A stretch of 64,000 nt of DNA, taken from positions 2,397,001 to 2,461,000 of the forward strand of contig NZ_CP052859.1 in NCBI RefSeq assembly GCF_012935695.1, read 5' to 3'. Source of the DNA: Pseudomonas sp. ADAK18. GTDB taxonomy: Bacteria > Pseudomonadota > Gammaproteobacteria > Pseudomonadales > Pseudomonadaceae. Below are positions 9,098 to 17,381 of this stretch, in pieces (position 1 is the stretch's first letter; every line of letters begins with the position of its first letter). The notes below the pieces were generated by a model. The model had not been told where the DNA came from and did no database searches. It worked only from the letters and a program-made list of their open reading frames with translations. Position numbers and translations under genes: made by a program.

Positions 9098-11068
9098 TCA
9101 AAATTCCAGGGTAGTAGTTGGCTTAAATAACTCGTTAATCACCCATGTTCCGCCCCCCCAGATGACATACTCTCCATTTACGCACCTGGCTGCAAAGGCT
9201 GAGGGAGGTTTTGCGTAGCCTGGGTGTGCAGGCGGCATTCCCATAATGGCGTAAAGCCCCTTCACATTGCTTCTTAAGTACTCTTCCAATTCAACTGGAA
9301 TTATCCCAGCATCCTGCTGATCTATACCGCCACCAAAAACAGAGACGGCGCCTGTTATAGACCCCTGGGTGCTTATTACCCCATAGGCCCCATTAGTGCA
9401 GAATACAGCTGTTATCTGACTGGCCATCAGTACTTGTCTGATATTCGGTGGAATGACGCCCCCCCCTGTTGCCTGGCCCCAACTGAACAAATCCTTGGTT
9501 CGTCCATCCGTCTCCTTCGCCACCATAAAAAAGCTGGCATCATTGGAGTAAAAATTTATTACCCCATTGGGGGTTATCACTTCAGATAAGTTACTTCCAG
9601 GAACAGGGTCCGAACTACACGTACAGGTGTAAGGCTTTTTAACCAGCCGTTGTTCGTACCAGTCATTGACCTTCATTTCCTTGAAAAGCGCTTCGATTCG
9701 TTGTTTTTCACCACTGTTCTCAAACACTTTTCCCGCATCGTTTTCCTCCTCGGTGCCGTCTGCACGAGACCCTCCGCCATAGCCGGCAGCGCCCCATGAT
9801 TCGGAAACGCCAGAGTTATTGACCATGCAAAATGCCCAGGTAGAGCCCCGACATAACAATATGTTGCCTCCTGCGGCGAGTCTTTTGGCGCTTTCGCTCA
9901 TTGTGCCGCCATGGGTAGCACTACCCCAGCTGATTGCTCGCTTTCTCAGTTTAGTAATGGCGCAAAAGGCATTGCGATTGGCAACCACTTGGTCCACGCC
10001 ATCCTGATCAAGGATGTACGTAATGTCTTGAGCAGAGATGGAACCACCACCGTTTGGATCGCCCCAAGGTACAACGTGTTTTATATCAGGGTCGTTAATC
10101 GTCTCAGGTCCAATGGCGCAAAAGGCACTAGCAGAAGCTATGATGCGTTCGACCTTTAAGTTTCTTAGATAGTTCTCGGCGGCCAATGAGATCTGTCCGC
10201 CACCTGTTGGACTCCCCCAAGCATAGACACTCCCTCTATTGGTTAATACGGCAAATGCATTTTCGGTTGCATAGATTGCCTTGGGAGGGTCGAATAACAG
10301 TTTTGTTTGAATTTCTGTGGGTACTACCCCACCATTTACGGCATTCCCAAATGCTCCAATCGTATTTTTCCCTGGCGCTGGATTGTCATAGATAAAAGCT
10401 ACCGCAGTACGGTTACCGTACACAGACCTGATATTATTCAGATCAAGCTGAGGAGGAATGTTAGCCATATTGACCCCCCACAAAAGCAAACGCTTCGTGC
10501 TGCCCAATACGGGAACAAGCGCACCAAAATCAAGCTCAGTTGAAAACATTTGGGTGGCCGGGTTATTTTTCAAGTACTGTCGTATTTCTTGAGGAGGCTC
10601 ACCTGCAGAACCAGCACGACCTCTAACATGGACACTTTGCGTTTCACCACTAATTAGTGAAAGTGCACCGTTACTGGCAATGCACATCTTGTCTTTGGGA
10701 TCTGGGGTATGGTGTTTGTGGTGACCGCGCTGAGACATAAAGCTATTTCGATTCTCCTCTTCTGTAATATTTTGATAGCCATCTGAAATGGGCATCTCCG
10801 GCGAGAAGGTTTCTATTCCGGCTTCACCTTCAGATGATATAGGCGTAACGGAAAATCTTAATTTGCTGCCAGCCATCTCTGGAGTAATTAAATAATCCAG
10901 AATTAGAGAGATCAAAAAATTTTCCCCATCTCTATACCATCGATAAATTGAATCACCTTCCGGTTGTGCACCACTATAGAAATAGCTGCCGCGGACGGTT
11001 CCGCCAGGTGTCACCTCACCGAGAATTGTTACATTTGTTGCAACAGGAGTTGATAATGTTGCACTCAT
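9098..11068 (-). CDS. RCC1-like beta-propeller protein with N-terminal Ig-like domain (copy B)
   Basis: 656 residues, colinear with copy A over its whole length: Ig-like N-domain (VTILGEVTPGGTVRGSYFY ... KLRFSVTPISSEG), the shared 'NxxAxAFIYDNPxPG' segment, and RCC1-like blades such as VYAWGSPTGGGQIS, VVPWGDPNGGGSIS, AISWGSATHGGTM and SESWGAAGYGGG. The linker that is arginine-rich in copy A is here quite different and carries the cysteine pair TCTCSSD. No signal peptide is seen. GAGGGA lies nine bases before the ATG. The 390-base AT-rich gap upstream probably holds the promoter for both copies. Tandem duplication followed by divergence, concentrated in the linker, is the simplest reading. The base composition is lower in GC than the metabolic genes nearby. 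Confidence 0.8.
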   Translation of the reverse strand: MSATLSTPVATNVTILGEVTPGGTVRGSYFYSGAQPEGDSIYRWYRDGENFLISLILDYLITPEMAGSKLRFSVTPISSEGEAGIETFSPEMPISDGYQNITEEENRNSFMSQRGHHKHHTPDPKDKMCIASNGALSLISGETQSVHVRGRAGSAGEPPQEIRQYLKNNPATQMFSTELDFGALVPVLGSTKRLLLWGVNMANIPPQLDLNNIRSVYGNRTAVAFIYDNPAPGKNTIGAFGNAVNGGVVPTEIQTKLLFDPPKAIYATENAFAVLTNRGSVYAWGSPTGGGQISLAAENYLRNLKVERIIASASAFCAIGPETINDPDIKHVVPWGDPNGGGSISAQDITYILDQDGVDQVVANRNAFCAITKLRKRAISWGSATHGGTMSESAKRLAAGGNILLCRGSTWAFCMVNNSGVSESWGAAGYGGGSRADGTEEENDAGKVFENSGEKQRIEALFKEMKVNDWYEQRLVKKPYTCTCSSDPVPGSNLSEVITPNGVINFYSNDASFFMVAKETDGRTKDLFSWGQATGGGVIPPNIRQVLMASQITAVFCTNGAYGVISTQGSITGAVSVFGGGIDQQDAGIIPVELEEYLRSNVKGLYAIMGMPPAHPGYAKPPSAFAARCVNGEYVIWGGGTWVINELFKPTTTLEF

Positions 11069-11458
11069 GACATTAATCCCTCGAGATCAAGCTGAAGTTA
11101 ATTACGAATGTTCTGGACAAAAGCCAAGCAATCATACGACTCGACGCCATATGAAATTTTTGCCAACTACCTATCAATTCCAGAAACTATCGCTCCCTTC
11201 TCTAATTGGCCTGCTCTAGAGCCAATTGGATACAAGGGCAACGACTCCGAGTTCGCGTTACCAGTTAGCGCCGCAAGCAAGGGGCTGTCTACTGTCATAA
11301 TTGACAGGTAAAGTAACCGTTCGTCTGTCTATTTTCAGGCTTATGCAGTTTTGAAATATCAGTTGTATGAGACCCTGGCAACGCGATATGTACTGCACTA
11401 TTAACCCCAGCTTAATCTCTCCAACACAGCATCCGCAGACTGCCTTCGGAGTTACACC
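11069..11458. other. 390-base AT-rich intergenic region
   Basis: No gene that I can support. It separates the RCC1-like pair from the alpha/beta hydrolase, so it should hold promoters in both directions. The only sites noted are a short inverted repeat CTGTC-ATAATT-GACAG (about 11292-11307), containing a TTGACA-like element, and a plausible ribosome binding site (CGGAGT) before the hydrolase start. A 67-codon plus-strand frame at 11108 lacks a ribosome binding site and is not called. Confidence 0.4.
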
Positions 11459-12472
11459 ATGCCTCTATCCCGCTCGTTCTGTCTGGCCAGCCTGCTGCTT
11501 ACCAGCAGCCTCCCTGCTTTTGCCAATACCGAAGGCCCGGCCTACGGCCCCGAACTGCAAGGCTTCAAATACCCTTACCCCGTCGAGCACTTCAGCTTCC
11601 AATCCCAGGGTGAAACCTTGCAAATGGGTTACATGGACGTGCCGGCCAAGGGCAATCCCAACGGTCGCAGCATTGTGCTGATGCACGGCAAGAACTTCTG
11701 TGGCGCGACGTGGGAAGAATCGATCAAGGCCTTGAGCGATGCGGGTTACCGAGTCATCGCCCCCGATCAGATCGGTTTTTGTACCTCCAGCAAGCCGGAC
11801 CATTACCAGTACAGCTTCCAGCAATTGGCGATCAATACCCACCAACTGCTGGAAAAGCTCGGCATCCAGAAAGTGACGCTGCTGGGCCATTCCACCGGCG
11901 GAATGCTGGCCACCCGCTACGCCCTGCTTTATCCGCAGCAAACCGAGCAGCTTGCACTGGTCAATCCCATTGGCCTTGAGGACTGGAAAGCCCTTGGCGT
12001 GCCTTATCGCAGCGTCGACCAATGGTACGAGCGCGAGCTGAAGCTAACGGCCGACACTATCCGTACCTATGAGCGTGATACTTACTATGCCGGGCACTGG
12101 AAGCCGGAGTTCGAGCGCTGGGTGGATATGCTCGCGGGCCTGAACAAGGGCCCGGGGCATACCCAGGTGGCATGGAACTCGGCGCTGATTTACGACATGA
12201 TCTTCACCCAGCCGGTGTACTACGAGTTCAAGGACTTGCAGATGCCAACCCTGTTGCTGGTCGGCACCGCAGACACCACTGCCATCAACAAAGACCTTGC
12301 CCCGCCTGCGGTCAAGGCGAAGATCGGTAACTATCAGGTCCTGGGCAAACAAGTCGCCAAGCTCATTCCCCATGCCACCTTGGTGGAATTCCCGGGGCTG
12401 GGCCATGCACCGCAGATGGAAGAACCGGCGCAGTTCCACAAGGCGCTGTTGCAAGGACTCAAAGCCCTTTAA
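11459..12472 (+). CDS. Exported alpha/beta hydrolase
   Basis: 337 residues with a Sec signal peptide (residues 1 to about 22, ending LPAFA). The mature chain is a canonical alpha/beta hydrolase: an oxyanion-loop HG motif in SIVLMHGKNFCG, the nucleophile elbow GHSTGG with Ser145, a candidate acid in LLVGTADTT, and the catalytic His in FPGLGHAPQMEEP near the end. A cap region with many Trp and Tyr residues lies between. It would hydrolyse an ester, amide or similar bond in the periplasm or outside; the substrate is unknown. The D-2-hydroxyacid dehydrogenase gene follows 24 bases later on the same strand, so the two may be cotranscribed. Confidence 0.85.
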   Translation: MPLSRSFCLASLLLTSSLPAFANTEGPAYGPELQGFKYPYPVEHFSFQSQGETLQMGYMDVPAKGNPNGRSIVLMHGKNFCGATWEESIKALSDAGYRVIAPDQIGFCTSSKPDHYQYSFQQLAINTHQLLEKLGIQKVTLLGHSTGGMLATRYALLYPQQTEQLALVNPIGLEDWKALGVPYRSVDQWYERELKLTADTIRTYERDTYYAGHWKPEFERWVDMLAGLNKGPGHTQVAWNSALIYDMIFTQPVYYEFKDLQMPTLLLVGTADTTAINKDLAPPAVKAKIGNYQVLGKQVAKLIPHATLVEFPGLGHAPQMEEPAQFHKALLQGLKAL

Positions 12473-12496
12473 ATCAACTTTTTGAGGTTCTGTTGA

Positions 12497-13450
12497 ATGT
12501 CGGTACGGATCGCAGTGATTGATGATTGGCAGAATGTCGCCAGCGGCGTGGTGGATTGGTCGGTGCTTGAGGCGGTGGGCCAGGTCAGCTTCCTTCATGA
12601 CTATCCAGCAGAGACCTCCACGATGATCGAGCGTTTGCAGCAGTTCGACGTCATTTGCCTGATGCGCGAGCGCAGCACGTTTGATCAGGCCCTGTTACAG
12701 GGCTTGCCCCATCTGAAACTGCTGGTCACCGGCGGCATGCGCAACGCTGCCGTGGATATCCCGGCGGCCAAGGCCTTGGGCATCCAGGTGTGCGGTACCG
12801 ACAGTTACAAGCAGGCGGCCCCGGAGCTGACCTGGGCATTGATCATGGCCTCCACCCGTAACCTGATGGCCGAAGCTAACTCCCTGCGTGCCGGGGAGTG
12901 GCAACAAGGCCTGGGCGGTGACCTCCATGGCAAGACTTTGGGCATTCTCGGCCTGGGCAGCATTGGCCAACGTATTGCTCAATTCGGCAAGGTGTTCGGC
13001 ATGCGGGTCATCGCCTGGAGCGAGAACCTCACGCCTGAACGCGCAGCTGAGGCGGGTACGGCCTGGGTCAGCAAGCGCGAGCTGTTCGAACAAGCCGATG
13101 TGCTGTCGATTCACCTTGTGCTCAGTGATCGCAGCCGTGGGCTGGTAGATGCGCAAGCCCTGGGCTGGATGAAGCCTACGGCGCGATTGGTCAATACCGC
13201 GCGCGGGCCTATTGTTGATGAGGCGGCCTTGATTGATGCACTGGTCAGCGGGCGATTGGCGGGGGCCGCACTGGATGTCTTTGACCAGGAGCCATTGCCG
13301 GTCGATCACCCGTTTCGGCAATTGGTCAATGTGTTAGCGACACCGCATGTGGGTTATGTCAGTGAACAAAATTACCGGCAATTCTATGCTCAGATGATTG
13401 AGGATATCCAAGCGTGGGCCAACGGCTCACCCATCCGGTTGTTGGGCTGA
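12497..13450 (+). CDS. D-2-hydroxyacid dehydrogenase family protein
   Basis: 317 residues of the NAD-dependent D-isomer-specific 2-hydroxyacid dehydrogenase fold. The Rossmann glycine motif GLGSIGQ is at 152-158. The catalytic triad is visible as Arg in NTARGPIVDE (about 235), Glu in FDQEPLPVDHP (about 264) and His in TPHVGY (about 286). The chain has the length of a 3-phosphoglycerate dehydrogenase-like or hydroxypyruvate reductase-like enzyme without regulatory ACT domain. Substrate cannot be assigned. It lies 24 bases after a secreted hydrolase, with GAGG upstream of its ATG. Confidence 0.85.
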   Translation: MSVRIAVIDDWQNVASGVVDWSVLEAVGQVSFLHDYPAETSTMIERLQQFDVICLMRERSTFDQALLQGLPHLKLLVTGGMRNAAVDIPAAKALGIQVCGTDSYKQAAPELTWALIMASTRNLMAEANSLRAGEWQQGLGGDLHGKTLGILGLGSIGQRIAQFGKVFGMRVIAWSENLTPERAAEAGTAWVSKRELFEQADVLSIHLVLSDRSRGLVDAQALGWMKPTARLVNTARGPIVDEAALIDALVSGRLAGAALDVFDQEPLPVDHPFRQLVNVLATPHVGYVSEQNYRQFYAQMIEDIQAWANGSPIRLLG

Positions 13451-14057
13451 ACCCGGGAAGATCCGATGAAATTATCGAGATATCTCTTTAGGTTTGTGAG
13501 CTATCTATTTGTTTTTAAATAGTTTTAAACCCTTAATAAATAACATTAACTTCGATTTTTCTTCTTCCTGCGAACTGCACAATAGCCGTCAGCGCACCAT
13601 AATCTGGCACTCTCACCGGACAGCCCCCTCGTTGCACATAACCTGTGCTCCCCATAGCGCTCAAATGAGGCACATGGTTTCTTTGGCGAGCAATCAAGCT
13701 ATCCGACCTCCTCGGGGAGGATTTCACCAGATGAAAAAAATTTTGTCCTACAAAAATCTCCAACACCCCTTACAGGCTCTGGGATCTGGCCTAGACTGAT
13801 GACTGATGGGTTCCAATCAAAACAAAAAGCCCCGCAAAAAATCGAAACTTTCGAACTCTGCCGTAGGTCAGGTTTAAGGTAAGGCGAGCGCAGCCGGTCC
13901 ACGCCGAATGCCCGTCTATCCACTCAAATCAAGACTCCAGCGCAACTGGCATAAGGCTTGCCAGTCTGTGTAGCGCTTGTGCGCCTGACCGCAGGATGCG
14001 GTCAACCTTCGTTGATGGCATAAAGCCATTAATCGGCCAATAAAATGGGAGAGAACT
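13451..14057. other. 607-base intergenic region upstream of glgA
   Basis: No gene supported; the small open frames here have no ribosome binding sites or family likeness. The left third is AT-rich. The right part holds signals for glgA: an inverted repeat with sigma-54-like spacing at 13946-13964, a perfect 7-bp hairpin TGACCGC-AGGAT-GCGGTCA at 13986-14004, and a 5-bp one, ATGGC-ATAAA-GCCAT, at about 14017-14031. A GGGAGAG ribosome binding site lies just before the glgA ATG. The length suggests a regulated promoter region. Confidence 0.5.
13947..13962 (+). promoter_or_regulatory. Candidate sigma-54 (-24/-12) promoter, or palindromic operator, upstream of glgA
   Basis: TGGCATAAGGCTTGCC matches the RpoN consensus TGGCACG-N4-TTGCW at the -24 GG and -12 GC with exact spacing. 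It would give a leader of about 85 bases before glgA. The same bases also form the inverted repeat CTGGCA-7-TGCCAG, so a repressor operator is an alternative. Seen by eye only. Confidence 0.35.
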
Positions 14058-15614
14058 ATGATCAGTGCTGCCGTAGATACTCAGGGAGAGCGTTTCAGTC
14101 AGCCGGTTGGCGGGCCGACTTCATTGGCGGACATTCCCAACACTGGCCGGCCGGTCTCCACCCTGAACCCCAACCGCAAGAAAGTGCTGTTTGTGACGTC
14201 GGAACTGGCTGATCTGGTGAAAACCGGTGGCCTGGGTGACGTCTCCGCCGCCCTGCCCCGGGCCATGGCCCATCTTCACGATGTACGCGTACTGATCCCC
14301 GGTTACCCGCAGGTGCTGGACAGTGACAACCCCATTCACATCATCGGCGAGCTGGGCGGCCATGCGGCGTTACCACCGTGCAAGATCGGGCGCATGGACC
14401 TCAAGGATGGCTTGGTCATCTATGTGCTGATCTGCCCCGAACTGTATGAGCGCGAAGGCACGCCCTACGGCGCCAACAACGGTCGTGACTGGCCGGACAA
14501 CCATATTCGCTTCGCCCGCCTGGGCCTGGCCGCTGCCGACATTGCCGCCAACCTGGCGCAAATCCATTGGTGCCCGGATCTGGTGCACGCCCATGATTGG
14601 CCTGCCGGCCTGGCTCCGGCCTATATGCACTGGCGTGGTTCACGTACGCCCACCCTGTTCACCATTCATAATCTGGCCTACCAAGGCGTGGTCAGCCTGG
14701 CCTCGTGCCCAGAGCTGGGTATTCCCGAACACGCCCTTCAACAGGAAGGCATGGAGTTTTACGGCAAGCTGTCGTTCCTGAAAGCCGGCATGGCCTATTC
14801 CAGCCACATAACCACGGTCAGTGCCACCTACGCCCAGGAAATTACTACCCCGGAATTCGGCTGCGGCCTGGACGGTTTCCTGGCCAGCAAGACCCAGCAA
14901 GGTTTGCTCAGTGGTATTCCCAACGGTATTGATGAGAGCTGGGAGTCGTCCACCGACCCGCACCTGACCCACCCGTTCAACATCGGTGATTGGGAAGGCA
15001 AGGCGGTCAACGCGGCCCATGTACGCAACCTGTTTGGCCTGCACGACTCCACGGGTCCCCTATTTGCGGTGGTCTCGCGGCTGGTCTATCAGAAAGGCCT
15101 GGACCTGACCGAGGCGGTGGCCAGCTTTATCGTCGAATCCGGCGGCCAGATAGCGATCATCGGTCGTGGTGAGCCAGAAGAAGAGCATGCCATGCGCGCC
15201 CTCGCCTTACGCTTTCCCGGGCAGATTGGTGTGCGGATCGGCTTCAACGAAACCGACGCCCGCCGTATGTTCGCCGGCAGCGACTTCCTGTTGATGCCAT
15301 CGCGCTATGAACCCTGCGGCTTGAGCCAGATGTATGCCCAGCGCTTCGGCTCGTTGCCGGTCGCCCGCAACACCGGCGGCCTGGCGGACACTATTGAGGA
15401 TGGCGTCACCGGCTTCCTGTTCGATGAGTCCACGGTCGAAAGCTACGAGGCGGCGCTCAGCCGTGCGTTCAAGGTCTTCGCGTTCCCAGGCCTGCTCAAC
15501 GCCATGCGTTGCCGGGCCATGGCCGCACCGTTCAACTGGTGTCAGGCGGTGGAACCCTACGCCGAACTTTACGAGCAACTGGTGGCGAAAGCGCTGGGAA
15601 AATCTGCGAAATAG
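14058..15614 (+). CDS. glgA: Glycogen synthase GlgA (GT5)
   Basis: 518 residues. After a Pseudomonas-type N-extension of about 40 residues comes the GT5 start KKVLFVTSELADLVKTGGLGDV with the nucleotide-sugar-binding Lys55 of the K-x-GG-L motif. HAHDWPAGLAPAY and the C-terminal GT-B signatures (SRLVYQKGLDL, IGRGEPEEE, MPSRYEPCGLSQMYAQRFG, with Glu in the E-x7-E region) complete the family. It elongates alpha-1,4-glucan from an NDP-glucose donor in the cytoplasm. No glgC is present in the window, so the donor must come from elsewhere, or the enzyme works alongside GlgE. It heads a plus-strand run with treZ 18 bases downstream. The long region upstream suggests that regulation acts here. Confidence 0.95.
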   Translation: MISAAVDTQGERFSQPVGGPTSLADIPNTGRPVSTLNPNRKKVLFVTSELADLVKTGGLGDVSAALPRAMAHLHDVRVLIPGYPQVLDSDNPIHIIGELGGHAALPPCKIGRMDLKDGLVIYVLICPELYEREGTPYGANNGRDWPDNHIRFARLGLAAADIAANLAQIHWCPDLVHAHDWPAGLAPAYMHWRGSRTPTLFTIHNLAYQGVVSLASCPELGIPEHALQQEGMEFYGKLSFLKAGMAYSSHITTVSATYAQEITTPEFGCGLDGFLASKTQQGLLSGIPNGIDESWESSTDPHLTHPFNIGDWEGKAVNAAHVRNLFGLHDSTGPLFAVVSRLVYQKGLDLTEAVASFIVESGGQIAIIGRGEPEEEHAMRALALRFPGQIGVRIGFNETDARRMFAGSDFLLMPSRYEPCGLSQMYAQRFGSLPVARNTGGLADTIEDGVTGFLFDESTVESYEAALSRAFKVFAFPGLLNAMRCRAMAAPFNWCQAVEPYAELYEQLVAKALGKSAK

Positions 15615-15632
15615 GAAAAGAGGTCTGCATAG

Positions 15633-17381
15633 ATGCCGTTACGGACTTTGGAAGCCCGGCCCCACGGCGCAATCATGCTGGACGCGGAACACACCCGTTT
15701 CGCCTTGTGGGCGCCCGATGCGCTTTACGTAAGCGTTGAGTTTGAAGAAGAAGGCAAGTCAGTGGCCATGCTGTCCCAGGCAGATGGCTGGTTCGTGGTG
15801 CAGTTGCGCTGCCCGGCGGGGACTCGCTACCGCTACAACATCGACGGTGAACGAGAGGTCCCCGACCCGGCGTCCCGGGCCCAGGCCAAGGATGTCCATG
15901 GTTTCAGCGTGGTGGTCGATCCCTTGGCCTACCACTGGCGGCACAGCACCTGGCGCGGGCGGCCATGGCACGAGGCAGTGATTTATGAGCTGCATGTCGG
16001 CGTGCTGGGAGGCTATGCCGAAGTCGAGCGGCAACTGCCGCGCTTGGCCGAGTTGGGTATTACGGCGATCGAACTGATGCCCCTGGCGCAATTCCCCGGC
16101 GAGCGCAATTGGGGTTATGACGGGGTCCTGCCCTACGCGCCGCACACGAGCTACGGTTCTCCCGCGCAATTGAAGCAACTGATCGACGCAGCCCACCACC
16201 ATGGCCTCGCGGTGATTCTCGATGTGGTCTACAACCACTTCGGCCCCGACGGTAACTACCTCGGCCAATACGCCAAGGATTTTTTTCGCGAAGACACCCA
16301 CACGCCCTGGGGCGTCGGTATCGATTTTCGGCGCCGGCCAGTACGGGACTTTTTTATCGACAATGCCCTGATGTGGCTGCTGGACTATCGCTTTGACGGC
16401 CTGCGCCTGGATGCTGTCCACGCCATCAACGATCCCGAGTTCCTCCAAGAGCTGGCCCAACGGGTGCGCCAACAGGTGGATCCAGGACGCCACATCTGGT
16501 TGGTATTGGAAAACGAATTCAACCAGTCCAGCCTCCTGGAGCATGGCTTCGACGCCCAATGGAACGACGACGGGCACAACGCACTGCATGTGTTGCTGAC
16601 CGGTGAAACCGACGCCTACTACGCCGACTTTGCACAAGACCCCACCGGCAAACTGGCCCGCTGCCTGAGCGAAGGCTTTGTCTACCAGGGTCACACCACT
16701 CGCCACGGCAGCGAGCGCGGTGAACCCAGCGGGCACTTACCGCCGAGCGCCTTTGTACTGTTTCTGCAAAACCATGACCAGATCGGTAATCGCGCCCTCG
16801 GCGAACGCCTGCATCAACTCTGCTCGCCTGAGGCCTTGAACGCCGCGACGACGTTGCTGCTGCTGTCGCCGATGATCCCGCTGATGTTCATGGGTGATGA
16901 ACTCAACGCCGAGGAACCGTTCCTGTTCTTTACCGACCATCACGGCGAGTTGGCTGAGGCGGTACGTGAGGGGCGGCGCAACGAGTTTGCCGAGTTTGCT
17001 GCCTTCGCTGACCCCGAGCGGCGCGAACACATCCCGGATCCCAATGCCCTGACCACGTTCCGCCGGTCGATGCCCAGCCTGGCGGAGTCCGGCAACACGC
17101 CGCTCTATCGACAACTGCTGAGCCTGCGTCATCAGCATATCGTGCCGCACCTGCCTGGCAGCGAGGCGCTGGGCGCGCACGTACTGGGGGAAGGTGCGGT
17201 GTCGGCCCGCTGGCGGCTGGGCAACGGTAGCCTGCTGCAAATCGACCTCAACCTCAGCGCTGCCACCTTTGAGCATCCGGCAGCCGAGCACACCCTATTC
17301 GTGACCCCGACCACTACCGCCCCGACCCTGGCGCCCTTCAGCGCCCGCGTCAGCCTATCCCCTACTGGAGAGCACCCTTGA
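15633..17381 (+). CDS. treZ: Malto-oligosyltrehalose trehalohydrolase TreZ
   Basis: 582 residues, GH13. An N-terminal CBM48-like beta domain (FALWAPDALYVSVEFEEEG) precedes the TIM barrel: VIYELHVGVLGGY, ILDVVYNHFGPDGNY, the nucleophile Asp in FDGLRLDAVHAI, the acid/base Glu in WLVLENEFNQSS and the stabilising Asp in FLQNHDQIGNRALG. It cleaves trehalose from the end of maltooligosyl trehalose made by TreY. The stop overlaps the TTG start of malQ by 4 bases, so the two are translationally coupled. No unusual residues in the active site were noticed. Confidence 0.95.
   Translation: MPLRTLEARPHGAIMLDAEHTRFALWAPDALYVSVEFEEEGKSVAMLSQADGWFVVQLRCPAGTRYRYNIDGEREVPDPASRAQAKDVHGFSVVVDPLAYHWRHSTWRGRPWHEAVIYELHVGVLGGYAEVERQLPRLAELGITAIELMPLAQFPGERNWGYDGVLPYAPHTSYGSPAQLKQLIDAAHHHGLAVILDVVYNHFGPDGNYLGQYAKDFFREDTHTPWGVGIDFRRRPVRDFFIDNALMWLLDYRFDGLRLDAVHAINDPEFLQELAQRVRQQVDPGRHIWLVLENEFNQSSLLEHGFDAQWNDDGHNALHVLLTGETDAYYADFAQDPTGKLARCLSEGFVYQGHTTRHGSERGEPSGHLPPSAFVLFLQNHDQIGNRALGERLHQLCSPEALNAATTLLLLSPMIPLMFMGDELNAEEPFLFFTDHHGELAEAVREGRRNEFAEFAAFADPERREHIPDPNALTTFRRSMPSLAESGNTPLYRQLLSLRHQHIVPHLPGSEALGAHVLGEGAVSARWRLGNGSLLQIDLNLSAATFEHPAAEHTLFVTPTTTAPTLAPFSARVSLSPTGEHP

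Noticed and set aside
11108..11311. 67-codon frame in the gap before the hydrolase gene
   Set aside because: No ribosome binding site and no family likeness.
13509..13799. 96-codon frame in the glgA upstream region
   Set aside because: Low-complexity composition, no ribosome binding site; overlaps equally unsupported minus-strand frames.
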